Shown piece after piece: positions 56,501-64,000 of a stretch of DNA of 64,000 nucleotides. The number at the start of each line of letters is the position of its first letter. Positions within the stretch are counted from its first letter, which is position 1. Source of the stretch: Paragorgia papillata. Taxonomy: Eukaryota; Cnidaria; Anthozoa; Scleralcyonacea; Coralliidae. The notes below the pieces were generated by a model that did no database searches, was not told where the DNA came from, and saw nothing but the letters and a program-made list of their open reading frames with translations. The stretch spans positions 2,050,501 to 2,114,500 of the forward strand of contig JAWNZC010000322.1 of the NCBI GenBank assembly GCA_035771165.1, written 5' to 3'. A program made the translations under genes and the position numbers.

Positions 56501-58184
56501 TAAAACAACTTTTGTGAACTTAACACGTCCAAGCTAACGCCCTGGGTTACCTTATCTTGTTACTTTTAAAAATTCAAAATGGACCAAATTGCCATCCGAC
56601 TTATTTAATTCAAAAAAACCGTACAGATCTTTTTGAACATTTTCCAACTTGTAAGTTGTCCGCAACACTGATCAGTCTTCCCCTATGTTCCATGATGTAT
56701 ATACATTTTTCATACCCAAACTTCATTAAAAGCCTTGAAATATGTAATACGTTTTTGTTTTAGCAAGAATTAAAACACTCAAATATTTTTTGTATGTCAT
56801 GTTGACGAGTGGCTTACAGACAAATGCCGTTAAAAATCTTACTTTTTAGTTTTTTTGTATTTTTACATTCTTTTCGATGTCTTCAGAAACAGAAATGTCG
56901 GAGCAGTAATAGTAGTGATAATACTCATAATAGTGCTGATGGTTGTAACAGTAGTTAGTAAGAGTTAAGTTGTACAGGGTAGTGTAATGGTAATAGTAGA
57001 GAGCTTAAGCATACAGGCGTTTTAGAGCCACGGACGGCGATTGAATTCAATAGCATTTTTCATTCCAAACAATGATAATGAGCAATTTAAAATGCCAAGA
57101 GCAAAGTGAACGCCGTCGCCGTTCTACACAAGACGTCATTGAGAGCATTTTCATGTTCTTGAGACGACGGGAACTTCTAGAACGTTGAGGCCTGTCATCG
57201 TTGTTTTACTACAATGAGACATGCTTTTAAAGTAGACTGAAACTTGTATTTTAAGGGGGATAATTTCATTACATTACAATATAAAATAAAGGATCTGTAT
57301 TTTTATATAAAGATGAAATTTAAGCTTGTGAGCTAACAGTTTAGATATGTGATTATTCATAGCCTTTGTTTTGGGTAGAAAAGTCTTTTCAAAGAATACG
57401 CGGTTCAGTAGCTCGGTATTGTATTCCTGTTCTTCCGGTCCCCGTCCGTGTCTCAAAAACGCCTAATATGCTTAAGCTCTCTATTAATGGTAATAGAAAT
57501 AGTAGTAAGCCATGATTAATATTCTTATTCTATGTACTTGTTGACAATACCTTACAAACACATTTAACGCATGGTCCGTCACTCCACTTTTCTTTATCAT
57601 TGTGCATTTTTCCACTTTCATCTACACATTTATTGCTCTGAAACATGTAAATAATGTTAGAAAGATTATACGCAAGTTTGGTCTGGGGGGGAAGGGGGAA
57701 GAGAGAAACAACTATTATAGTGTAACTTACTGGATTAACCTATGCCCGACATGGCAGCCCGACATGGCAGCCCGACATGGCAAAATAGTAATTTAAGACA
57801 AGATATCAATATTGGGCCAGACCGAAGATCGAGCCTAATATTAAAATTAGAGACTTAAATATTTTAAATATCAGGCGAAGATGAATTCAATAGGTATTTT
57901 ATTATGCCGAACAAATAACCGTGCAATTGACAAGTAAATATACCTTGTGTGACCTGCATATCCAAAGATTACTGACAAATATGCCGTTTTCTACATCGCA
58001 AAATATTGGACTGACACGCGACGCTAATGTAGACATTTGATTGGAGGATTATATGCGAGGGGACAATAATACAATATATTTTGACTTACTACAACTGTTG
58101 GTTGAGTCGGACAAGTTGGTTTTGGAGTTGGAGCTGGCGTAGATGGTAAAATCACTGTTACTGTAATTTTAAATAAATAAATAT

Positions 58185-58282
<98 letters not shown>

Positions 58283-61200
58283 ACAGAATGATTTACTTAA
58301 ACTCGGAATTTCACGATTAATTACAAAAATTGTTTTTCGTGAAAGCTGAGAAAAGTACAAGTGATTGAAAATATAATACTAGACCCCAAGGTCAAGGCCT
58401 GGGATAGTGCAAAGTTTCTACTTTCTAGTCAAGTACAGAGCTGCCAGCCCAGAATACTGGTTGCATAGCAAACTGCATGGACTAAGCCAAAATTGAATCC
58501 TGAAAGATTCGTAAAGAGTCAGTTTCTCTTGTCAAGAATGCAAAAAGTAAATTATCGACTCAGACAAACATGAATACTGACGTCTTTGCTTCCGTCCCTA
58601 TTGAGCACTGTTTTCCAGTCGGTTGGCGGATCACAACTGAATTCCTGTATTAATACACGTATCTTGCAACGACCAGTCGATCGAGACCAAAATGCCTAAA
58701 ATGTTTTGATCGGGAACTATACATAGCGAAAGTTTACTAAGGTCTGGCAAGATATCAGATTTCTATTTATTTATTTGTATAGGTAATCATATGATAGCGA
58801 GTACAATTAAGGATTTACTCTCCAAGTGATATTTGAAGTTTGGCATAATTTGGCATAATTTTCAAATATTACGAGTAGTGTAAATCCTTAATTGTACGAG
58901 CAAAATCATATTACTAATTTATTATATGCATGACAAAATTACGACACGTACGCTTCGTACTCACTCACGCCTTTAAAAACATCTTGTTTCATTACTTGAC
59001 AAGAAACATTTTCACTCTGGGTGTTCTCTGTACTCATTTCAAAATATTTACATGGAATTTTTAGTTCATAGGGTACCACAAGTCGTTGGAAATGTGAAAA
59101 CTTTCCATTGCACAATTGGCCGCCATTTTGAATTCTATTGTCAACATCGTTCCCAGGGCCTCCTCTATTTTTATTAATTGTATATGCAGTACAATTAATA
59201 AAATAATTGTACTCCTCCCAACCAATCAGAATGTAGTAATTTTGTCATGCATATAATAAATTAATTTATTTATTTATTAAATTTTTGCCGCAAATAAACA
59301 ACGTTATAGCTTATTAAAATTATAAAATAATTAAATTAAAAACGACGCGTTGTTTAAAGTGCCTATTTTGCTGTAACATTTTGTGTCGTCCGCAAATAGA
59401 ACAAGCTTGGTGTCAGGTTGGACTTCTTCGAATATGTCGTTAATGTACAAAAGGAAAAGTAGTGGTCCTAATACACTGCCTTGTGGAACACCGGAGATAA
59501 CAAAGATTTCTGATGATGTATGGCCGAGCATAGTGACTCTTTGGGTTCGATCTGATAGGTAGTTAGCAAACTAGTTTATAATACTGTTGGACAGTTTATA
59601 GTACTGGAGTTTTCTAATAAGTTGTTGATGGTTCACTGTATCAAAGGCCTTTGCGAAGTCAAGAAAGAGTATGTCTGTCTGAGATCCTTGTTCGAGATTG
59701 AGTTCGATGTCATGTAACGATGTTAGAAGTCGTGTCGTATAAGATTTTCCTTTCAGGAAACCGTATTGTAGGGTGGAGTTGGCTAGAGATATGCTCGATT
59801 AGGTGGTGGTGGACACTTCTCCAAGGTTTTACTAACAAGCGGAAGGAGGGATATACAGAGGGTGGACAAAAAAAAGTGGCCATCATTAAAAATATGGTTA
59901 ATGTGGAATAACTATTATTCGAGAAAAGAAAAATATGTAACTATCTGCTCAAGTATTATATCCAATTCTAATTTTGTTATTGGACTAAAAAATACGTTAA
60001 CTTTGAAAGCATGCCGCGCTGTGAAGCTGTAGTGAAATCAAGTGAAATGGCAACAAAATATCTAACTATTTTGCTGTTATAACCCTTCATAGTATACAAA
60101 CTCCATTAATCATTTTGAAGACCAATTGGAATAAGTCGAACCAAGATTCACTTCATTTGTTACAAGATTGAAAATCATGAAAAATTAATATATTTTTTAA
60201 ATCAATGGATAAAATTAGAATTTGATATCATACTTGAACAGATCTTGACGCATGCATTCTAAACATATATAACTTTACATATTTTTCTGTACTCTAATTA
60301 AGAAATAGATTCCATTTTGCCGTAAAATGTTGTCTGTTCAGTTATAGATGCGCAGATGACGTCACAACGTGGTAAGAACAAAAAAGTGGCCCACGAGACG
60401 CAGTCGAGTGGGTCACTGATGTTCTTACCACGTTGTTACGTCTTCTGTGCATCTATAACTGAACAAACTGAACAAAAATTGGAATCTATTAGTTTTTTAC
60501 AATACAAAAATTTAAAAGCTTTTTATCGAAACTCTTGCCGGATTTTGGGGCATGAAGAAGGAAAAAGCAAGTCCGCAGCTGACGTGATCTGACGTGTCCA
60601 TGTGTCTGTCCTCTAACAGATCATGGCAAACAACCAATGAAAACACGCATAGCAACCAGATTATTGTATAATAAAAGTTATACAATGCACATTAATGATA
60701 CTTTCAATGGCCACTTCGATGGGTCGCCTTTTTTAAGAATTGGGATTACATTGGCCTTTTTTCATTCTGGTAGGTATAAGGTAGGATACCAATACGGAAT
60801 GATTTGTTGTAAAGGGAACATAATGATGGGGCAAGTTCTTCAGCGCAGAGTTTTAAAAGGGTTCTAGGTATATTATCAGGACCACAGGCTTTACATGCGC
60901 CCAGCGACTCCAATTCGTCGTGACTTCTTCAGTGGTGAAAAACTGATAATTCGTTTGTAGGTCATTGACATTGTTCGAATAATAATATCTACCATAACAC
61001 TTCAGTCTTCAAATCATGAGCAGATGCAGAGAAGCTTTTAATAGTTAAAAAAACCTCTAAGGCAAGTAAATAGTAAATCACATATCTACGGCGCGACTCG
61101 AGCATGACGACGCTGAGTTTACGGATAGAACGACGATTAAAATAACATTCATGGATGTGCACCAATACACTAACATGCATACTAAGAGCTAAAAACGCAA

Positions 61201-62008
61201 TCTACAGGGAAACCGCCCCTCGACCGCTCCCCCTTCTTCCCTGGCGCTTCCAGGGGGAAGCGTCGAGGGGCAGTCTGCTTCGCAGACTATTTCAAACGCG
61301 GTCAAGGATAAATTATAAAATAAAAACCGGTTCCAGTCGCTTATCAAGTTACACACACATACCCTACAAGCGTGGTACGTAGTTCGTTTACCAAGCCTGT
61401 TGTCTGCTTTAGCACAAGTTCCAACTATTAAGGTAATGTACCATCTTGATAACTGTTACCATTTTGTCAGCTAACACCTTGTTAACGAGCTGATGCTAAC
61501 AAGCATGTAGCAACTTGTTGAATGAACAACATTCTTACAAGCTGTTAACAACCTTGCTACCAGCATATTGCAACAACGTCCTGTTGACAAACTAACTGTC
61601 TTCCCTCAATTGAAAATTTGAATAAACAAAGAGCATGCATTTTTGTCCGAAAATGCTTAGATGGAGCTGCCTGTGAAAATTTTGAAAACTATTTTAAAAT
61701 AAACGACCACAGCATGGGTACGAGAAATGCTTCTTGCTTGATCCCATTACCTAAGATACGCACCGAGTATGCCAGAAAGTCATTTTATTATATGGGTGCT
61801 AAGATTTATAATGACCTTCCGATTGAAATTAGAAAAACTGTGAACTTTAATTATTTTGTCAAATTAGTAAAGAGCCATTTCAGTTAAAATATTTGTTATA
61901 ATAATTTATTAATAGTATATTGTATAACTAACTAGTCAGGACACACATTGACAACACAATGATGTAATTTCTGAATAAATATTTACTCTATCCATCTACC
62001 CATCCATA

Positions 62009-62089
<81 letters not shown>

Positions 62090-62321
62090 CGCCCGCCCGC
62101 CCGCCCGCCCGCCCGCCCGCCCGCCCGCCCGCCCGCCCGCCCGCCCGCCCGCCCGCCCGCCCGCCCGCCCGCCCGCGGCTGCTGCCTTGCTCGCTCACTT
62201 CAGGCTCGCTCGCTGCGGTTGTACAAATTATGCATTTTGATACTAAAATATTTCAAAATTGTGACTTACTTTCACTGCAGTTTGGACTTCCAAAGCTTAT
62301 TATAACTTTTTGAAGATCACC
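50423..62321 (-). CDS. VWC/TIL-domain extracellular protein, C-terminal 201 codons in 6 exons
   Basis: Exons in transcription order: 62321-62270, 58160-58090, 57637-57551, 55533-55423, 52047-51841, 50500-50423; 606 nt ending in TAG. Order: a segment ending SFGSPNCSE; a Pro/Thr linker (PSTPAPTPKPTCPTQPT); a VWC-like exon (CVDESGKM..WSDGPCVKCVC); a second Cys-rich exon (CVQVCKVC..Y..SCEEYVCD); a TIL domain (GCERTCDNPKTSACP..GCFCPGDM); and a VWC-type end, PGKMIHNPCSFCTCVEGTFD then CIKLC. TIL-VWC units occur in mucins, SCO-spondin, hemocytin and VWF-like secreted proteins. The 5' end lies beyond the window. Introns contain LINE and MITE relics. AATAAA (minus) at 50186-50181 may end the transcript. 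Which family member it is cannot be told from this part. Confidence 0.8.
50690..50765. repeat. hairpin TGTATGGGATTTACA
   Basis: CTGTGTATGGGATTTACAGG and TTGTAAATCCCATACAGTT are inverted around CGAGCTAAAGGCAAG. It is structurally like the 9837 family. Confidence 0.65.
50950..51030. repeat. hairpin repeat GATCTTTATGGGCAT, copy 3
   Basis: GCGGCCGATCTTTATGGGCA then ATGCCATAAAAATCGGATGC. It directly precedes the ACTTATCAAATTG element, as at 9857 and 39108. Confidence 0.7.
51034..51810. mobile_element. ACTTATCAAATTC MITE, copy 3, with a GC-rich palindromic insert
   Basis: The outer parts (51034-51145, 51697-51810) match the other copies. The insert at about 51146-51690 carries GGTCTGTACGGGAAAATATT and GCAAATACTTTCCCGTACAG inverted, and CGAGG/CCTCG motifs. 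The right end lies 30 bp from the TIL exon. Confidence 0.65.
51841..52047 (-). CDS. TIL-domain exon
   Basis: 69 codons, phase 0-0. Acceptor TTTTTTTCTTAG, donor GTACGT. Ten cysteines in TIL spacing: GCERTC, SACP, GCFCPGD, KCQ, SCSCRHKGKTYP. Confidence 0.88.
52800..53200. mobile_element. relative of the 47790-48345 element
   Basis: CCCCGAGCCCGGTGAGGGTG, CATGGCGTCCATTTTACACG and GAAACCAAACGCCGTATGG occur in the same order as at 47790-48345. (TA)n and (GT)n runs lie at 52904-52945. Confidence 0.65.
53201..54111. other. intron of the VWC/TIL gene
   Basis: A minus-strand start MKLYILFYFICFAILKQYVQ (53493) resembles a signal peptide and is followed by a possible donor at about 53389. Its phase does not fit the TIL exon, so I do not call it. 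Nothing else is seen. Confidence 0.35.
54112..54503. mobile_element. TIR element (GTGTAAGAACCTAG ends)
   Basis: CACGTGTAAGAACCTAG (54112) is inverted at 54503 (CTAGGTTCTTACACGC), with repeated AGGTTCTTATATTTTGG motifs inside. Confidence 0.7.
54504..54691 (+). pseudogene. LINE reverse-transcriptase C-terminal fragment
   Basis: The frame encodes FLGGKLFNELPLQIRKADNF then NDFNISIHNFFKL and TAA. This is the GxKLWNxLPxxIR...F...L..F end found after the RT of CR1/jockey-type elements. Confidence 0.7.
54830..54874 (+). CDS. nested gene exon 1 (MAELNEGTPNKEEIQ)
   Basis: ATG in TTCAAAATGGCTG context, fifteen codons, donor GTCAGT at 54875. The upstream GCGCCTGCGATGCGC at 54790-54804 is GC-rich relative to its surroundings. 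Confidence 0.45.
54830..56958 (+). CDS. candidate small membrane-protein gene nested in the VWC/TIL gene
   Basis: Exons 54830-54874, 55019-55210 and 56887-56958 total 309 nt (102 residues plus TAG); all junctions are phase 0. Exon 1 starts at ATG with MAELNEGTPNKEEIQ and donor GTCAGT. Exon 2 (acceptor GTTTTAG, donor GTAATA) encodes VDLSQLCSEAVRWTLARRYF, then a predicted membrane span at about residues 45-63 (SVLFWLAFYLHAVCVLILL) and a basic PRKSEK stop-transfer. Exon 3 (acceptor GTCTTCAG) encodes a Ser/Asn tail and is the weakest. AATAAA at 57285 may be its poly(A) signal. It lies on the strand opposite the host gene. I do not recognise the family. Confidence 0.45.
55019..55210 (+). CDS. nested gene exon 2 with membrane span
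   Basis: 64 codons, phase 0-0. It carries the single hydrophobic segment of the candidate protein. A nearby AG at 55000 and another about ten bases downstream (55028) both lead to early stops, which favours 55019. Confidence 0.48.
55423..55533 (-). CDS. Cys-rich VWC-like exon
   Basis: 37 codons, phase 0-0. Acceptor TTCAACAG, donor GTAAGT. It encodes MGTARCVQVCKVCFLEGKFY, then a C..YVCD end. Confidence 0.82.
55870..56078. mobile_element. palindromic element with GCTCGAAACGTTAGACT modules, copy 2
   Basis: GGATATACTGCCGAAACAGA (about 55884) and TCTGTTTCGGCAGTATATC (about 55998-56016) are inverted. Facing GAAGGCCCTTCGTCAGAGAG / GGGCCTTCGCTCGAAACG modules lie in the centre. Same family and tail as 17982-18182. 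Confidence 0.75.
56887..56958 (+). CDS. nested gene exon 3, tentative
   Basis: TTTTCGATGTCTTCAG precedes it. It encodes KQKCRSSNSSDNTHNSADGC, then NSS and TAG. The assignment rests on phase and acceptor only. Confidence 0.28.
   Translation, partial: KQKCRSSNSSDNTHNSADGCNSS
57551..57637 (-). CDS. VWC-like exon
   Basis: 29 codons. Acceptor TGTTTCAG, donor GTATTG (a GTAAGG four bases inside is an alternative but breaks phase). It encodes SNKCVDESGKMHNDKEKWSD then GPCVKCVCK. Confidence 0.8.
58090..58160 (-). CDS. Pro/Thr linker exon
   Basis: 71 nt. Acceptor AATTACAG, donor GTAAGT. It encodes VILPSTPAPTPKPTCPTQPT then VV, a mucin-like linker likely O-glycosylated. Confidence 0.72.
58184..58277. 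repeat. (GACA)n microsatellite
   Basis: About 23 GACA units just upstream (gene sense) of the Pro/Thr linker exon. Confidence 0.97.
58785..58915. repeat. palindrome AATCATATGATAGCGAGTAC
   Basis: AATTAAGGATTTACTCT and AGTGTAAATCCTTAATTGTA are inverted. A related piece (GCAAATCCTTAATTGCACTT) occurs at 2631-2650. Confidence 0.6.
59331..59815 (-). pseudogene. LINE reverse-transcriptase fragment (downstream half)
   Basis: Minus strand: FLDFAKAFDTVNHQQLIRKL, then FANYLSDRTQRVTML, SGVPQGSVLGPLLFLLYIND and LFADDTK, the RT core with catalytic F/Y-ADD. In-frame stops (for example TAG at about 59570) and a frameshift before SYTTRLL show decay. Confidence 0.85.
60302..60662. mobile_element. composite palindromic element, copy 2 (inverted), inside the LINE
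   Basis: Inverse of 29545-29905 at high identity, including the ATAGATTCCATTTTGCCG and GATTTTGGGGCATGAAGAAG segments. It separates the two halves of the minus-strand LINE. Confidence 0.85.
60690..60935 (-). pseudogene. LINE reverse-transcriptase fragment (upstream half)
   Basis: Minus strand: GACKACGPDNIPRTLLKLCA, then EELAPSLCSLYNKSF and NVIPILKKGD, the GPDxIP...LK..A..L...L..LYN...P..W..A.VIPI.KKGD motif at the start of RT domains. It belongs with 59331-59815 on the far side of the inserted element. Confidence 0.75.
61205..61290. repeat. GC-rich hairpins
   Basis: GCCCCTCGACCGCTCCCCCT and GGGGGAAGCGTCGAGGGGC pair, then AGTCTGCTTCGCAGACT forms a small perfect hairpin. Confidence 0.65.
61618..61887 (+). 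pseudogene. LINE ORF2 C-terminal fragment
   Basis: It encodes FKINDHSMGTRNASCLIPLP, then YARKSFYYMGAKIYNDLPIE and IRKTVNFNYFVKLVKSHF with TAA, the region after the RT in CR1/jockey-like LINEs. Only the end remains. Confidence 0.75.
62008..62176. repeat. compound (CCAG)n-(CCCG)n microsatellite
   Basis: About 20 GCCA units switch abruptly to about 21 GCCC units at about 62089. The minus strand of the second block is GGGC-repeat. Confidence 0.97.
62270..62321 (-). CDS. candidate upstream exon (DLQKVIISFGSPNCSE)
   Basis: 52 nt between TTATTTAG and GTAAGT on the minus strand. The phase joins the linker exon exactly, giving Ile at the junction. It is short, and another exon could lie between. Confidence 0.5.
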
Positions 62322-63188
62322 CTAAATAACAAAAAAACAATTTCAAATGACGCATTTAAAATGAAGATAGACGAATAGGAATTATTGTTTGTCTACAATC
62401 TTGTCAACTGTTGAGAAAATTAACCACAAAATCATGCAATTTATATGTAACATAGGGTACATGTTTGTAAAAATACCCCTCGCCCAGTTTTATGTTGATT
62501 CCTTGACACTAAATTAAAGCTGGTGGGTTTGCCTACTGTTTAGAACAACAATGAACGGGAGAAGCACGATGCGAAAAGACAATAAAATGCCTTACGAAAC
62601 ATAAATACAACTCAACTGCTTTTGTCCATAATTGTAAAATAGTGTTGCAAAAGAGTATTGACTGTGCATGGTGATGGCAACAATTGTTTCTAAAATCCCA
62701 GCTCAAGTTATCCAACATATTTCTCAGGCGCATTCGTGTCATCAAATATCATTTTTGGGCGCACAACTTAACGTTTAATAGGCTACGTTCTCAGAGACGC
62801 ATCAGCGGCTCGCATTAGTGTGAATAGGCCTACGTTGCGGTTCCCTGGCAAGTTGGCTGCGCAGTGAGTTAGTTCGTTCGTTCTTGCAGAATCAATAGCA
62901 AGCGACGCAAACAAGGCACTGCCTTAATACTGTGTCAGGTTAACAAACAGTTCTTGCACGCTTGCAGAAATTTATCTGAGCCTCCCTTTCAGTATATATT
63001 TAACAATTATTCACCGAAGTGGAGGTGAATAGTGCTAGATATTCGCCGAGCCGCGAGGTAAATATATACATTATACACCACGCGGAGGTGAATAATTGTT
63101 TAGCATATACCTCATAAACAAAATACAAATTTATTATTCTTATATTTCTTATATTTTTATATTTCTTTTATATATATATATATATATA
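62322..63188. other. region with one palindromic repeat
   Basis: AACAATTATTCACCGAAGTG and AGGTGAATAATTGTTTAGCA form an inverted pair at 63002-63104. Otherwise only AT-rich sequence. Confidence 0.5.
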
Positions 63189-63189
63189 T

Positions 63190-63472
63190 TTCTAAAATTC
63201 ATTAATAATTCATGAGGAAAACACAAAGAAAAATCATGAGCGTATCGGATCTATATATGTGATATAGACTCGCTCTAAGTTTCTCGCTGGTTTTTAACGG
63301 CTGAGATAAGCTTAATTTTCAAAATTACTACGCCAATGAACGTATGAAGTGATTCTTTTTAGAAGTCATTTAAAAACCTTGCAGTACGGGCTTTATCGGC
63401 TCTAAAACACTCGGCTATCGCCTCGTGTTTTATATCCGATAAAGCCCTCCTGCGCGGTTTATAAATATTACA
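63190..63472. mobile_element. about 280-bp MITE family, copy 3
   Basis: Near-identical to 29241-29520, including the GGCTCTAAAACACTCGGCTA hairpin variant. Confidence 0.88.
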
Positions 63473-63537
63473 TATAAGTGAGTTATGGTTCACGAAATGT
63501 TAGAGAGTGCTCAATACCATATATAGATAGAGCAAAA

Positions 63538-63806
63538 TACAAAGTATAAAGTATAGTTTTACCTAGTATAGTTTTACCTATAGATTTCGGATCAACAACC
63601 TAAACAATCAAAGGAATGCGCGCAACGTTTCGACGCCCACACCCACGCTCCAAATGAATCCGCCGGACGTTTCGACGCCCACACCCACGCCCCAACTAAC
63701 GCATTTAAGCAGCCCACTAACCGATATTTTTCAGTCGCCTGATGATCCCGTTTAGGGTGAAACCTCTGGTAGCGAAGATTTTAAGGTAAAACTATACTTT
63801 ATACTT

Positions 63807-63810
<4 letters not shown>
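63538..63810 (+). mobile_element. 273-bp element with perfect 27-bp TIRs enclosing a hammerhead
   Basis: Arms 63538-63564 and 63784-63810 are perfect inverse repeats (AAGTATAAAGTATAGTTTTA). The interior has two copies of ACGTTTCGACGCCCACACCC and the ribozyme. This resembles Penelope-like element termini, but no coding part is present. Confidence 0.75.
63735..63775 (+). ncRNA. hammerhead ribozyme, type I
   Basis: Helix I TCGC/GCGA (63735-63738, 63772-63775); core CTGATGA (63739-63745); helix II CCC/GGG with a T-T at its base and a 5-nt loop (63746-63758); GAAA (63759-63762); helix III ACC/GGT closed by TCT (63762-63770); cleavage residue A63771 after GGT. All invariant core positions are present. 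Short helix III is usual for Penelope-linked hammerheads, which may act as dimers. Confidence 0.82.
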
Positions 63811-63855
<45 letters not shown>

Positions 63856-63861
63856 TACCCT

Positions 63862-64000
63862 GACTTGCTTTTCTCCTTATTCATGCCCCAAAATCCGGCA
63901 AGAGTTTCGATAAAAACCTTTTAAATTTTTTTTGTATTGTATAAAACAAATAGATCCCATTTTGCCGTTGTCTGTTCAGTTATAGATGCAGAGGACGTCA
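63862..64000. mobile_element. composite palindromic element, copy 3, cut by the window end
   Basis: Same order as 29640-29770: TGCCCCAAAATCCGGCAAGA, then TGTCTGTTCAGTTATAGATG. Confidence 0.8.

Noticed and set aside
61983..62198. 71-codon GRAGGRAG / LAGW repeat ORF
   Set aside because: It is a translation of the compound CCAG/CCCG microsatellite.

Overview
This window is intron-rich, AT-rich eukaryotic DNA from an animal. It contains the 3' part of a THO-complex gene, two fibroblast growth factor (FGF) genes, and a cysteine-rich VWC/TIL-domain gene. The exon structure is clear and canonical, and the introns are packed with short inverted-repeat transposons, CR1-like LINE pieces and tetranucleotide microsatellites. 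I infer an early-branching metazoan, most likely a cnidarian, but nothing in the sequence proves the species. Gene models were built by hand from splice sites, reading phase and protein similarity. Every recognised gene closes with an integral number of codons.

Layout. (1) Positions 464-20494, + strand: the last 16 coding exons of THOC2, a nuclear mRNA-export factor, with a highly charged Lys/Glu/Asp tail. Its introns hold a 5S-rRNA-derived SINE, several TIR elements, 27-bp and 12-bp minisatellites, and a broken OTU-protease-like gene. (2) 21251-27123 and 31242-36514, + strand: two adjacent FGF genes, each with the 104-nt middle exon typical of the FGF family. (3) 36515-44147: no firm host gene; a decayed CR1-like LINE sits inside an older repeat. 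(4) 44148-44747, - strand: an intronless ORF for an unrecognised small single-pass membrane protein. (5) 44748-50422: DNA-transposon relics. (6) 50423-62321, - strand: the 3' part of a secreted multi-domain gene with a Pro/Thr linker, VWC-like modules and a TIL domain. A small candidate membrane-protein gene is nested on the opposite strand (54830-56958), and LINE relics lie in its introns. (7) 62322-64000: repeats, including a well-formed hammerhead ribozyme.

The host genes do not form an operon. THOC2 acts in the nucleus, the FGFs are intercellular signals, and the VWC/TIL gene is probably extracellular. The most interesting items are: the hammerhead ribozyme and several related palindromic modules, a SINE whose target duplication includes a THOC2 splice donor, the tandem FGF pair, the nested small membrane-protein candidate, and an OTU fragment whose catalytic cysteine codon is now tryptophan.
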